Shown here: positions 15,609-23,652 of the stretch, in pieces
Position numbering within the stretch: position 1 is the first letter of the stretch
How the letters are laid out: each line of letters opens with the position of its first letter
Notes under the pieces: generated by a model
The model's input: the letters and a program-made list of their open reading frames with translations, nothing else
Databases searched by the model: none
Told to the model about the DNA's origin: nothing
Made by a program: the position numbers and the translations under genes
Assembly (NCBI GenBank): GCA_964548535.1
Contig: CAZJRQ010000028.1
Location: 1 to 32,003 of the forward strand
Source: CAZJRQ01 sp964548535
Lineage (GTDB): Bacteria > Bacillota > Clostridia > Oscillospirales > Ruminococcaceae
Length of the DNA stretch: 32,003 nt
Direction: 5' to 3'

Positions 15609-15959
15609 TTAATCTGCACTTGAAACGGTAATTATCAGCTTATGCGGTGCACAGATTATTGATATTCCCTGCGTCCGAAGTTTTCCGAATTTAACACAAT
15701 TTTGATTATCGCAATCAGCACTTTCAATCCAAATTTCATTATTCTGCCAGCAGATTTCATTGTAGCCATCATCAGTTTTTACAGTATATTTTTGTAAATC
15801 ATCATTCGAAATATCATCAATATGCAACATCAATTTGTCAGATACATATACATCTGCCACTATTTTACTGCTGTAACCTGTGAAAATATGGATGTAAATT
15901 ATACATATTATTATAACAACTGCGAAAATTATTACCCACTTAACATTGCGTTTGCCCAT
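15609..15959 (-). CDS. Membrane-anchored NusG domain II protein
   Basis: This 116-aa protein has one N-terminal membrane helix (WVIIFAVVIIICIIYIHIF) and an external domain with the NusG-II signature CDNQNCVKFGKLRTQGISII followed by CAPHKLIITV. Stand-alone NusG-II domains are usually encoded with Gx-family and FMN/redox genes, and their role is unknown. The start is ATG 15959, set by AGGAG nine bases ahead; the frame extends upstream to 16079 but without a ribosome binding site and across the promoter at 15988-16016. Confidence 0.85.
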   Translation of the reverse strand: MGKRNVKWVIIFAVVIIICIIYIHIFTGYSSKIVADVYVSDKLMLHIDDISNDDLQKYTVKTDDGYNEICWQNNEIWIESADCDNQNCVKFGKLRTQGISIICAPHKLIITVSSAD

Positions 15960-15987
15960 ATTTAGCACTCCTAAATTTGATAAGTCG

Positions 15988-16016
15988 AGTATACCACAAC
16001 TAAGCCAAATCGTCAA
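15988..16016 (-). promoter_or_regulatory. Promoter of the NusG-II / Gx operon
   Basis: On the minus strand TTGACG (16016-16011), 17 bases ending in TTGTGG, then TATACT (15993-15988). The rest of the 16017-16385 gap is AT-rich with no gene seen. Confidence 0.75.
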
Positions 16017-16327
16017 GTGTGAAAAAAATCGTACAGTAAAAGTTACAAATCGTATACAATTATGACTGCTTAGTAACAACTGTCCAATATTTTCCCCACG
16101 ACTGATTACTTCATGATGACAATTTTTAAAAAAATCAACGAAATTTATCTTATTTTGCGTTTTTTCTAATATTCGCTATTGATTTTTCTTGTGGTTTGTG
16201 GTAAACTAATATAGTATTTGATTTAGAAATATATCAGTTTTTTACTGACACCGAATATAGATTTTACACGCACAGCTTTCTCACTCATTATTTTTCTGCT
16301 TTTCATTGCTTTTATTTTACCCAGCTG

Positions 16328-16336
16328 TGCTATAAT
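16328..16336 (+). promoter_or_regulatory. Extended -10 element ahead of murA
   Basis: TGTGCTATAAT contains a TGn-TATAAT extended -10 (TATAAT at 16331-16336). A -35-like TTGCTT occurs at a poor 19-base spacing. The start site would be about 45 bases upstream of the murA TTG. Confidence 0.55.
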
Positions 16337-16385
16337 ATTCAGATTTTCTTTTAGTCTATCTGTAAAGAATAAGGAGTGTACGAGT

Positions 16386-17672
16386 TTGGATAAATTTGTT
16401 ATTAGTGGAGGAGCTCCTCTGCAAGGTGAGGTAACTATAAGCGGTGCTAAAAATGCCGCTGTTGCTCTAGTTGCTGCTACTATTTTGTGTGATGAGCCTT
16501 GTATTTTGGAAAATGTTCCTCAAATTAGCGACATAACAATTTGTATGAAGATTTTGAAAAACATGGGTGCTGACATCAAGCTGATTGATAAAAACACCGT
16601 TGAATTTGATACTACAAAGATTAAAGAGCCTAGAGTTCCTTATGAAATGGCGCGTTCGATGAGAGCCTCTACTTATTTTATTGGTACTCTTTTAGGACGT
16701 TTTCATGAGGCTTATGTTGCTTTGCCTGGTGGCTGTGACTTGGGCGACCGTCCGATTGACCAGCATCTAAAGGCTTTTCGCTGTCTTGGTGCAACTGACG
16801 ACATTGAAAATGGTGAGGTTCACTGCAAGGCTGACAGCCTAATTGGTTCACAGATTTATTTTGATTTTAATACTGTTGGCGGTACAATTAATGCTATTAT
16901 GGCTTCTGTAAAGGCTAAGGGCATGACAATAATTGAAAATGCTGCTAAAGAGCCTCATATTGTTGATTTAGCTAACTTCCTAAACTCAATGGGTGCGGAT
17001 ATCCGAGGTGCTGGTACTGACGTTATTAAGGTTCGCGGAGTTGATTTCCTAAAGGGAATTACCTACGGAATTATTCCAGACCAGATTGAGGCTGGAACTT
17101 ACATGGTTGCTGCTGCTGCTACAAAGGGAAATGTTCTTATTAAGAATGTTATTCCTAAGCATCTTGAATCAATTACTGCTAAGCTTCGCAAGGTTGGGGC
17201 GACTGTTGTTGAATATGATGAGAGCGTTAGAGTTTATGTTGATGGTCCTTTGATGAAAACTTCTCTAAAAACTATGCCTCACCCTGGTTTCCCTACTGAT
17301 ATGCAGCCACAATTCTCTACTTTGCTGACTCTTGCTGAAGGGACGAGCATTGTTACTGATGATGTTTTTGACAACAGATTCAGATATGTTTCTGAGCTTA
17401 GAAGAATGGGTGCTGACATTTCTGTTGACACTACAGTTGCTGTAATTCAAGGTACTGGAGAGCTTAAAGGTGCTCCTGTTGTTGCTACTGATTTACGTGC
17501 TGGTGCTGCTTTGATTATTGCTGGACTTGCTGCTAAGGGTGTTACTGAAGTTGAATCTATCCACTTTATTGAAAGAGGATATGAGCGTATTGACGAGAAG
17601 TTGCGTGATCTTGGTGCTAGCATCAAACGCGTTTATGTTTCTGACGCTACTGAGGAGCAGATCAGCTGCTAA
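16386..17672 (+). CDS. murA: UDP-N-acetylglucosamine 1-carboxyvinyltransferase
   Basis: This 428-aa cytoplasmic enzyme transfers enolpyruvate from PEP to UDP-GlcNAc, the first committed step of peptidoglycan synthesis. It shows the SGAKNAAV substrate motif near residue 19 and the active-site loop LPGGCDLGDRPIDQH with Cys117, the residue attacked by fosfomycin (so no target-based resistance is apparent). DMQPQF and the C-terminal HFIERGYERI are also present. The start is TTG 16386, nine bases after AAGGAG. A terminator follows at 17721. Codon use is rich in GCT and GTT, as in highly expressed genes of the window. Confidence 0.96.
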   Translation: MDKFVISGGAPLQGEVTISGAKNAAVALVAATILCDEPCILENVPQISDITICMKILKNMGADIKLIDKNTVEFDTTKIKEPRVPYEMARSMRASTYFIGTLLGRFHEAYVALPGGCDLGDRPIDQHLKAFRCLGATDDIENGEVHCKADSLIGSQIYFDFNTVGGTINAIMASVKAKGMTIIENAAKEPHIVDLANFLNSMGADIRGAGTDVIKVRGVDFLKGITYGIIPDQIEAGTYMVAAAATKGNVLIKNVIPKHLESITAKLRKVGATVVEYDESVRVYVDGPLMKTSLKTMPHPGFPTDMQPQFSTLLTLAEGTSIVTDDVFDNRFRYVSELRRMGADISVDTTVAVIQGTGELKGAPVVATDLRAGAALIIAGLAAKGVTEVESIHFIERGYERIDEKLRDLGASIKRVYVSDATEEQISC

Positions 17673-17720
17673 TTATGCTCTAAAACAATTGAAAAATTTC
17701 CGTCTTGTACGGTATTATTA

Positions 17721-17745
17721 AGGCGGCTGTTTAGTCGCCTTTTTC
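17721..17745 (+). terminator. Terminator of murA
   Basis: AGGCGGCT-GTTT-AGTCGCCT (8 bp with one G-T pair) is followed by TTTTTC. Confidence 0.85.
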
Positions 17746-17774
17746 TTGTATAAATACTAAATCTTGGAGGGCTT

Positions 17775-18620
17775 ATGGCTGCTATCACTAATAAAAAATA
17801 TGACACAATTTACATCTCAGATCTAGACGGAACTTTACTTGACACAAACGCTATGCTTTCGCCCGAGTCTGCTGAAATGATAAATAAGGCAATCTCAAAT
17901 GGAGCAAACTTCACAATTGCGACTGCAAGAACTATGGCGACTGTAAAATATCTGCTCAAGGATTTGAATATAAATCTTCCTGTGATTTTAATGAACGGCG
18001 TGATGATTTACAATCTTGCAAATGAGCATATTCAATTCTCGGCGGTTTTGGAAAAAACCATTGTTGAAAAAATCATCAAAACTCTTAGGATTCACAAGCT
18101 TAATCCTTACATGTACACGATTGAAAATGACATAATGCATACTTATTATGAGGAAATTACTACTCCCTCGATGCAGGAATTTTATGATGACAGGGCTGGG
18201 ACTTATCACAAGCCGTTTACTAAAACTGACGATTTTCTCGAGGTTACAGACGATGTGATATATTTTTCAATCGTTGATACATTTGAAAATTTAAAGCCAC
18301 TTTCTGACGATTTAGCAAAAATCGATGATATTATTGTCGCATTTTACAAGGATAATTATTCACCAGATTATTGGTATTTGGAGATTTTTTCAAAAGAGGC
18401 TTCCAAAAAAAATGCTGTTAAACGTATTCGTCAGAGCCTAAAGCCTGAAAAAATTGTATGCTTTGGCGATAATTTTAATGATTTGCCAATGTTTGAAGAG
18501 GCGGATTATTCTATTGCTGTCGGCAATGCGCTAGACGAAGTGAAAAATTCTGCCGATGAAATTATCGGTGTCAACAGCGACCACTCAGTTGCAAAGTACG
18601 TTTTAGAAAGGACAATCTAA
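17775..18620 (+). CDS. Cof-type HAD-IIB phosphatase
   Basis: This 281-aa haloacid-dehalogenase hydrolase has motif I YISDLDGTLLD (D16, D18), motif II FTIATART, and motifs III/IV IVCFGDNFNDLPMFEEAD with IAVGNALDEVKNSADEI. The large C2B cap lies between motifs II and III. Family members dephosphorylate sugar phosphates, flavin precursors and other small phosphates; specificity cannot be read from sequence. It follows TTGGAGG, and its TAA directly abuts the ATG of the next gene, so HAD-MBL-RlmH are one translational unit. Confidence 0.88.
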   Translation: MAAITNKKYDTIYISDLDGTLLDTNAMLSPESAEMINKAISNGANFTIATARTMATVKYLLKDLNINLPVILMNGVMIYNLANEHIQFSAVLEKTIVEKIIKTLRIHKLNPYMYTIENDIMHTYYEEITTPSMQEFYDDRAGTYHKPFTKTDDFLEVTDDVIYFSIVDTFENLKPLSDDLAKIDDIIVAFYKDNYSPDYWYLEIFSKEASKKNAVKRIRQSLKPEKIVCFGDNFNDLPMFEEADYSIAVGNALDEVKNSADEIIGVNSDHSVAKYVLERTI

Positions 18621-19406
18621 ATGTCAAGATTTTATCCACTTTTTTCATCAAGCAAGGGAAATGCGTCATACATAGGCAACGAGCACAGCGGAATTTTGAT
18701 TGACGCCGGCGTTTCCTGCAAACGTTTGGTCGAATCATTGTCCGACAATGGTATTAGTCCGCAGGCGGTTCAGGGAATTTTCATTACCCACACTCATTCC
18801 GACCATATTTCTGGCTTGAAAGTGTTCACAAAAAAGTTCGGAATTCCAGTTTATGCTCAGCAGACTAATGTGGAAATTATGGAAAATGGCGACAAGATTT
18901 CACCGAACTCACAGACTATAACCATGGATAATTCGGTCGCCGACATTGGCGGATTTAGTGTCACATGCTTTGAAACTCCGCACGACTCCCCTGCTAGCTG
19001 TGGTTACAGAATTGTTTGTCCTGACGGAAAAATTGTTGTAACCTGCACTGATTTAGGGCAAATTACTCCTATAATCGAGGAAAATCTTGACGGTGCTGAC
19101 ATGGTTTTAATTGAATCTAACTACGATGATAAAATGCTGAAAAATGGATCTTATCCATACATATTAAAGCAGAGAATTGCATCCAAACACGGACATCTTT
19201 CAAATTCTGACTGCTCAAAACAGCTTGGAAATCTTGTCAAAAACGGCACTTGCAGGTTTGTTTTAGGACATCTAAGCCAGGAAAACAACACTGCTATAAT
19301 TGCTGAAAATTCCGCTGTCAATGGGCTGAACGATTTTTCAAGAGGCCGCGATTACACGCTAGATGTGGCTAGTCCCAACTGCGACGGAACGGTGGTGGTT
19401 TTTTGA
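18621..19406 (+). CDS. Metallo-beta-lactamase fold hydrolase (YycJ/WalJ type)
   Basis: This 261-aa enzyme has the metal motif HTHSDH (H57, H59, D61, H62), an early SSSKGNASYIG signature typical of YycJ, VVTCTDLGQIT with a metal aspartate, LIESNYD, and a late GHLSQENN. YycJ/WalJ proteins resemble 5'-3' exonucleases and have been linked to DNA repair and cell-division coordination with the WalRK system; walRK is not in the window. The next gene, rlmH, overlaps its stop by four bases. In many Firmicutes yycJ and rlmH are also close neighbours. Confidence 0.87.
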   Translation: MSRFYPLFSSSKGNASYIGNEHSGILIDAGVSCKRLVESLSDNGISPQAVQGIFITHTHSDHISGLKVFTKKFGIPVYAQQTNVEIMENGDKISPNSQTITMDNSVADIGGFSVTCFETPHDSPASCGYRIVCPDGKIVVTCTDLGQITPIIEENLDGADMVLIESNYDDKMLKNGSYPYILKQRIASKHGHLSNSDCSKQLGNLVKNGTCRFVLGHLSQENNTAIIAENSAVNGLNDFSRGRDYTLDVASPNCDGTVVVF

Positions 19407-19888
19407 TTAAAATCAATATTATCACAGTTGGCAAGCTTAAGGAAAAATACTGGCGCGATGCTATCGCTGAATATTCAAAACGCTTAAGTGCTTTCTGTCA
19501 GCTTGAGATTATCGAGCTTGCCGAGTCGAGACTATCGGATAATCCGTCACAAAAGGAAAAGGATTCTGCACTTGCTAGTGAGGCTAAAATCATGAAAAAC
19601 TACACTGACAAAAAGGGTGTTTTCAACATTGCGATGTGCATTGAAGGCAAGCAGATTTCCAGCGAAGAGCTTTCTCAGAAGATTTCTGACTGCTCGGTTA
19701 ATGGATTTTCGCAGATAAATTTCATAATCGGATCATCTTTTGGTATTTCTGACGAGATTAAAAATTCAGCAAATTTTAAGCTTTCAATGTCAAAAATGAC
19801 CTTTCCGCACCAGCTTGCACGAGTTCTTTTATTAGAACAGGTTTACCGTTCTTTCCAGATTTCAGCGGGCACAAAGTATCATAAATAG
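19403..19888 (+). CDS. rlmH: 23S rRNA pseudouridine(1915) N3-methyltransferase
   Basis: This 161-aa SPOUT methyltransferase has the N-terminal KINIITVGKLKEKYW, the knot region INFIIGSSFGIS, and the diagnostic C-terminus MTFPHQLARVLLLEQVYRSF ending in YHK. It methylates pseudouridine 1915 in helix 69 of 23S rRNA on assembled ribosomes using SAM. The start is TTG 19403, whose TTGA overlaps the TGA of the preceding gene; there is no ATG nearby, and GGTGG stands upstream. It is the last gene of the HAD-YycJ-RlmH unit. Confidence 0.94.
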   Translation: MIKINIITVGKLKEKYWRDAIAEYSKRLSAFCQLEIIELAESRLSDNPSQKEKDSALASEAKIMKNYTDKKGVFNIAMCIEGKQISSEELSQKISDCSVNGFSQINFIIGSSFGISDEIKNSANFKLSMSKMTFPHQLARVLLLEQVYRSFQISAGTKYHK

Positions 19889-19991
19889 AGGATTAACTAT
19901 CCAAATTCATCTAATACTTCTTTTGTTTTATACGGTTAATTAATTGTGAAAAGTAGACAAAAAAACGTCTTGTAAAATTACATACAAGCTA

Positions 19992-20020
19992 TTGACAAAC
20001 ACAATATATAGTGGTATAAT
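19992..20020 (+). promoter_or_regulatory. Strong promoter of the NrdD-tail-like gene
   Basis: A perfect TTGACA (19992-19997), a 17-base spacer ending in GTGG and a perfect TATAAT (20015-20020). The leader to ATG 20105 is about 78 bases. Confidence 0.85.
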
Positions 20021-20104
20021 AATTTAAGCATCACAAGTAATGCTACATTCACAACAACAATAATATTAATGTATAAATATTTTAAAACGAAAGAGGTAAT
20101 TAAA

Positions 20105-20428
20105 ATGATCGACATCAAAGTTACAAACGGCGAGCTTTCACAGGCTGAAATTAACACATATATAGACAGAGCTCACGAGCTTTATCCTGAAAAAACAATT
20201 GAAAGCATTGAACTAAACGTGGACGGCGATTTTGTTGACATTAACTACCACTTTGCTGACGTTCCTTTCCAGAGAATCCGCAGAATCACTGGCTATTTAG
20301 TTGGTACTGTTGACCGTTTTAACAACGCAAAGCGCTCAGAGGTTGAGGACAGAGTGAAGCACGGTGTATCAAGTCAGCCTTTAACCGCAAGCCAGAATAT
20401 TAGGGTTTCTTCTTCAAAGGCTGTATGA
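20105..20428 (+). CDS. Stand-alone NrdD C-terminal (glycyl-radical-tail-like) protein
   Basis: This 107-aa protein's residues 59-87 read RRITGYL, DRFNNAK, SEVEDRVKHG, and align with the C-terminal tail of class III ribonucleotide reductase NrdD, where R-[IV]-x-G-Y-L carries the glycyl radical and R-F-N-x-[AG]-K-x-x-E-V-x-x-R-V-K-H follows. Gly63 is the radical-site equivalent. The N-terminal 55 residues lack the zinc-ribbon cysteines that precede this tail in NrdD and instead have a small alpha/beta region (ELSQAEINTYIDRAHELYP, VDGDFVDINYHF). Databases tend to label such short proteins anaerobic ribonucleotide reductase. A catalytic role alone is impossible; a spare-part radical domain like GrcA/YfiD, or a radical-free relative, is inference. 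The start at ATG 20105 follows AAAGAGG. A consensus promoter and its own terminator make it monocistronic. Confidence 0.75.
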   Translation: MIDIKVTNGELSQAEINTYIDRAHELYPEKTIESIELNVDGDFVDINYHFADVPFQRIRRITGYLVGTVDRFNNAKRSEVEDRVKHGVSSQPLTASQNIRVSSSKAV

Positions 20429-20447
20429 GAATAATTTTATAAAAAAC

Positions 20448-20480
20448 AAAGCAACTCAAAAAAATTGAGTTGCTTTTTAT
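20448..20480 (+). terminator. Terminator of the NrdD-tail-like gene
   Basis: AAAGCAACTCAA, a 5-base loop and TTGAGTTGCTTT (12 bp) followed by TTATTTT. Confidence 0.88.
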
Positions 20481-20734
20481 TTTGCTTATTTATAAGATTT
20501 CCTATTATGATTTTGGCATAGGCAAAGCTATCCATCACATATATGGTACAGCTTAATCCATTGGTAAAAGCAAAGCCACCCGAACCTGCTAGCTAGATTT
20601 GCCTGCGCGCTATTTGCCAAGATACGGCGGCAATGCGGATTGTTTCGTTGTATAGTTCTGTTTTTAATTAGGTTTACATGTTCTTAAAATCTTTTAGCAT
20701 TGCCTTTTGTTTTTGGGGTTTCTTTGCTCTTGAC

Positions 20735-20935
20735 TACAAGTGGTTTGCAAGGTCGGGGAGCTCTGCTCCCTTCTCTACCCTCGCAAGCCTTTAAAAAGGC
20801 TTGACCTAAACTTTATGTTACTTACCACATACTCCAACCCGAGCAACATAACGTTACAACAACCAGTAAACTAAAAGCGAGGGCATCGCGCCGTCCGCGC
20901 CAGGACACGCCATCTGCGCTAGGACTTTATTACTT
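20735..20935 (-). repeat. GC-rich modular repeat, copy C
   Basis: On the minus strand, starting at the MATE stop codon: GTCCTAGCGC, GGCGTGTCCTGG, GCGCGGACGGCGC, then CCCTCGC with AGTTTACTG and GTTATGTTGCTCGGG. The latter matches copy B module for module but in a different order. The far part holds the hairpin GGGAGC-TCT-GCTCCC with CCCTCGC and an AAGCCTTTTTAAAGGCTT inverted repeat. The remaining 20481-20734 has no gene; only a few GC-rich patches are visible. Confidence 0.7.
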
Positions 20936-22280
20936 TTTTGTAGACGTGAGTTATAAAGATTGTTGAGCAAATTACTGATGCTATCTCTGCAATTGGGAAT
21001 GACCACCATACTAAATCTACTCCGCCAATCTTTGATAAAATATATGCTGACGGTAAAAGTACAACCAGCTGTCTGATAATCGATATAAACATCGACAAAA
21101 GCCCATGCCCCAAAGCCTGCATTGATGAGCTGATTATAATGCAATATCCAGCAAAAATAAAGCTGATACTGATAACCCTAAGCGCTTTTACTCCCATTTC
21201 AATCATGTCGCCCTCTGCATCAAACATTCTAAGCAACGTTTCTGGAATCAACTGCATTAGCAAAAGTCCTACAAACATTATAATCATCGCGTAAAGTACC
21301 GAAACTTTAAACGTCTGAATCATTCGCTTTTTGTTTTTTGCTCCATAATTATAAGAAAGCACTGGCACCATTCCGTTATTAAGTCCGAAAACTGGCATGA
21401 AAATAAAGCTCTGTAGTTTAAAATATGCGCCCAGAACTCCCTGAGCAATGTCCGTTTTCAAAATCTTATTAAGTCCAAATACCATAAATGACGAAATTGA
21501 CAGCATTATAATTGACGGAATTCCAACTGCATAAATCTTTTGGATTATCCTGCCGTTTGGACGAAATTTAAGCATATCTATCTTGATATCCTTATTGAAT
21601 TTTAAATTGAACAGCAATGCCAAAATCATTGCTACAGTCTGTCCGATTACAGTCGCAACCGCTGCTCCTGCTATGCCCATTCTTGGGAAAAATCCTAACC
21701 CGAAGATTAAACAAGGATCCAAAATTATGTTGACAATCGCTCCCGCACCCTGCGAAAACATTGTAAACATTGTGCGACCTGTTGACTGCAAAAGTCGCTC
21801 AAACACGATTTGTCCGAAAAGTCCAAAGCTTAGCACCGAACAAATCTGAAGATATTCAACTCCATACTCGATTACAGCGGTGTTTTTTGACTGCGATTCA
21901 AAGAAAACTCTAACGAATAGCAATCCAAATACTAGAAAAAGTAAGTAACTTATTCCAGCTAGAAAAATACCGTTGTTGGCACATTTATTCGCATTTTCAT
22001 AATTTTTCTCGCCCAACGACTTAGATAAAAGTGCGTTGATACCTACTCCTGTTCCGGCAGCCACAGCAATCATGAAATTCTGGACTGGAAAGGCAAGCGA
22101 CACCGCAACGAATGCATCTTGACTATATTTTGCCACAAAAATGCTATCAACAATGTTGTACATCGCCTGAATTAGCATTGAAATCATTATCGGCAGGGAC
22201 ATTGTCAGCACTAATTTTGGTACTGGTACAACTCCCATTTTATTTTCTGAAACAACTTTTTCACTCATTTTATTACCCAT
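20919..22280 (-). CDS. MATE family efflux transporter
   Basis: This 453-aa protein has twelve hydrophobic segments arranged as two MATE halves. Typical stretches are LVLTMSLPIMISMLIQAMYNIVDSIFVA at the first helix, GTGVGINALLSKSLGEKN, SIIMLSISSFMVFGLNKIL at the start of the second half, and FIFMPVFGLNNGMVPVLSYNYGAKN. MATE proteins export drugs or metabolites by Na+ or H+ antiport; the substrate is unknown here. Start ATG 22280 (GAAG six bases ahead) or ATG 22268; both are plausible. Its TAG stop lies within the repeat sequence TCCTAGCGC, so the last codons may come from that element. The promoter is at 22323-22351. Confidence 0.88.
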   Translation of the reverse strand: MGNKMSEKVVSENKMGVVPVPKLVLTMSLPIMISMLIQAMYNIVDSIFVAKYSQDAFVAVSLAFPVQNFMIAVAAGTGVGINALLSKSLGEKNYENANKCANNGIFLAGISYLLFLVFGLLFVRVFFESQSKNTAVIEYGVEYLQICSVLSFGLFGQIVFERLLQSTGRTMFTMFSQGAGAIVNIILDPCLIFGLGFFPRMGIAGAAVATVIGQTVAMILALLFNLKFNKDIKIDMLKFRPNGRIIQKIYAVGIPSIIMLSISSFMVFGLNKILKTDIAQGVLGAYFKLQSFIFMPVFGLNNGMVPVLSYNYGAKNKKRMIQTFKVSVLYAMIIMFVGLLLMQLIPETLLRMFDAEGDMIEMGVKALRVISISFIFAGYCIIISSSMQALGHGLLSMFISIIRQLVVLLPSAYILSKIGGVDLVWWSFPIAEIASVICSTIFITHVYKKVIKS

Positions 22281-22322
22281 CCTTCACTTCAAAACACAAA
22301 AAAATCTTTAATCACTCATAAT

Positions 22323-22351
22323 ATTATAGCATATTTCGTCGAATTCTTCAA
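22323..22351 (-). promoter_or_regulatory. Promoter of the MATE gene
   Basis: On the minus strand TTGAAG (22351-22346), 17 bases ending in TGC, then TATAAT (22328-22323). Confidence 0.65.
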
Positions 22352-22572
22352 TGAACTGAATATGAATACATCAATTTGTGAATAAGCACACCATATTTAT
22401 AACAAAACAACATTAAAGCAGTAATAATGCAGTAAATTGCAGTAAAAACTGCAAAATAATTAGTTAAATAAATGTAACAAATAAATATTTTGTAACATTG
22501 AGTAATATAAACGTTTAAAATCATCACCTATTCGTCACAATACACAAACTTGATTTTTTTCTTAAAAAACTA

Positions 22573-22601
22573 TTGACATTCTAATTGTTTTAATATATAA
22601 T
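22573..22601 (+). promoter_or_regulatory. Pilin promoter P1
   Basis: TTGACA (22573-22578), 17 bases, TATAAT (22596-22601). It is preceded by AAAAAACTAT, shared with P2. Confidence 0.75.
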
Positions 22602-22709
22602 TAAAACATCGAAAGAACAGTAGGAACTTTACAAAGGTTCATAAACATAAAATAATTCAGGATGAATTTGTTCAACTTAAACAAATCTGAAAATTATTTT
22701 TAAAAACTA

Positions 22710-22738
22710 TTGACTTTTATCACAATATGATGTATACT
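22710..22738 (+). promoter_or_regulatory. Pilin promoter P2
   Basis: TTGACT (22710-22715), 17 bases, TATACT (22733-22738). It is preceded by AAAAACTAT as in P1. Confidence 0.65.
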
Positions 22739-22800
22739 TAAATACATAAACAAAAGGAAAACTTTAAGTAATTTTTTAGTTAATTTTTTGAAAAAATCAC

Positions 22801-22829
22801 TTGACAACAGCATTCTTATATTGTATAAT
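22801..22829 (+). promoter_or_regulatory. Pilin promoter P3
   Basis: TTGACA (22801-22806), 17 bases, TATAAT (22824-22829). The predicted start is near 22836, leaving a 120-base leader with a small hairpin around ATGAGG/CTTCAT (22895-22911). The rest of the 22352-22956 gap is very AT-rich, and no gene is seen. Confidence 0.8.
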
Positions 22830-22956
22830 GTATATACTATAATACATAATTTGATTAAGGTCTGTATTTTCTTTTATTATTTTGGAAAGTCGCATGAGGT
22901 ATTGCTTCATCGCTTTTAATAAACAATTTTTTATATTATTATGGAGGGATTTTTCT

Positions 22957-23478
22957 ATGAAAAAGACAAACAAAGGTTTTACACTTGTTGAGCTAATCGT
23001 AGTAATTGCTATTATCGGCATTCTAGCAGCTATCTTGGTTCCAGCTCTACTAAACAACGTTAAGAAGGCAAAGCTAAAGACAGCTAACTCAAATGCTAAG
23101 CTAGTTTACACAACAATCAACAACGCTGCTGCTGATATGGTTACTGACGGAAATCTTTCAGCTCTTTCAAGTGGTGTTGCTACAAATGCAGTGGCTTCTT
23201 TGTCAGGTGCTCCTGGTGTTGGTGATTTAGTTTATAAGGCTCTTTCAGACAACGGCGAAGCAGCTGGTGCTGTAGCTTGGGAAATCGGTGCTAACCAGAA
23301 TATCCAGTGGGCACAGTGGGCTGACAACAATGACACAACTAACGGACAAATTCTAGGTCAATATCCTAACCCTAACGCTAATTATACTAAAACATTTAAA
23401 CTAGGTACAGGATACACTTATACTGGTACTACTCTTGACGGCGCTACTGTAGATGCTGACTGGGTTAAGTCTTACTAA
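22957..23478 (+). CDS. Type IV pilin-like protein (orphan major pilin candidate)
   Basis: This 173-aa protein begins with a class III prepilin signal: a short basic leader (MKKTNKG) cut after Gly7, then FTLVELIVVIAIIGILAAIL with Glu5 of the mature protein, a hydrophobic helix for export and pilus packing. The rest is a small head domain rich in Ala, Asn, Thr and Gly, ending in VDADWVKSY. It has no disulfide cysteines. No prepilin peptidase, ATPase or other pilus gene is in the window. Start ATG 22957 follows GGAGGG; an in-frame extension to 22882 is rejected. Three consensus promoters and biased codons (GCT, ACA, CTA) suggest very high expression. Ruminococcus albus uses a pilin (CbpC) to adhere to cellulose; a similar role here is speculation. 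Confidence 0.88.
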   Translation: MKKTNKGFTLVELIVVIAIIGILAAILVPALLNNVKKAKLKTANSNAKLVYTTINNAAADMVTDGNLSALSSGVATNAVASLSGAPGVGDLVYKALSDNGEAAGAVAWEIGANQNIQWAQWADNNDTTNGQILGQYPNPNANYTKTFKLGTGYTYTGTTLDGATVDADWVKSY

Positions 23479-23514
23479 TAGTAAATAGTATCTACTTATT
23501 TAATTCAAAATTTT

Positions 23515-23544
23515 AAAGAACAATCTTCGGGTTGTTCTTTTTTT
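23515..23544 (+). terminator. Terminator of the pilin gene
   Basis: AAAGAACAATC-TTCG-GGTTGTTCTTT is an 11-bp stem capped by a stable C(UUCG)G tetraloop and followed by TTTT. Confidence 0.92.
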
Positions 23545-23550
23545 GTGCAA

Positions 23551-23590
23551 ATAGATTTTTGCTTACAAGAATAGATTTTTGCTTACAAGA
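23551..23590 (+). repeat. Exact 20-bp tandem duplication
   Basis: The 20-mer ATAGATTTTTGCTTACAAGA occurs twice back to back (23551-23570 and 23571-23590) between the two convergent terminators. Confidence 0.95.
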
Positions 23591-23591
23591 A

Positions 23592-23641
23592 TAAAAAGTA
23601 ATACCCTGCAATCAGTTAAATTTGATTGCAGGGTATTACTT
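23592..23641. terminator. Bidirectional terminator serving uppP
   Basis: A perfect 18-19-bp stem (about 23596-23614 with 23623-23641) has an 8-base loop. The minus strand continues into TTTTATTC, suiting uppP, which ends 12 bases away. Confidence 0.88.
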
Positions 23642-23652
23642 TATCTATACGC

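Noticed and set aside
15960..16079. 40-residue N-terminal extension of the NusG-II protein
   Set aside because: The region contains the gene's own promoter and lacks a ribosome binding site; ATG 15959 has AGGAG at the correct spacing.
20105..20428. First thought: ribosome hibernation factor (HPF/RaiA) on size and strong promoter
   Set aside because: The sequence has no HPF motifs; the RITGYL and RVKH motifs fit the NrdD tail instead.
22882..22956. N-terminal extension of the pilin
   Set aside because: No ribosome binding site at 22882, and the real GGAGGG plus a textbook prepilin leader starts at 22957.
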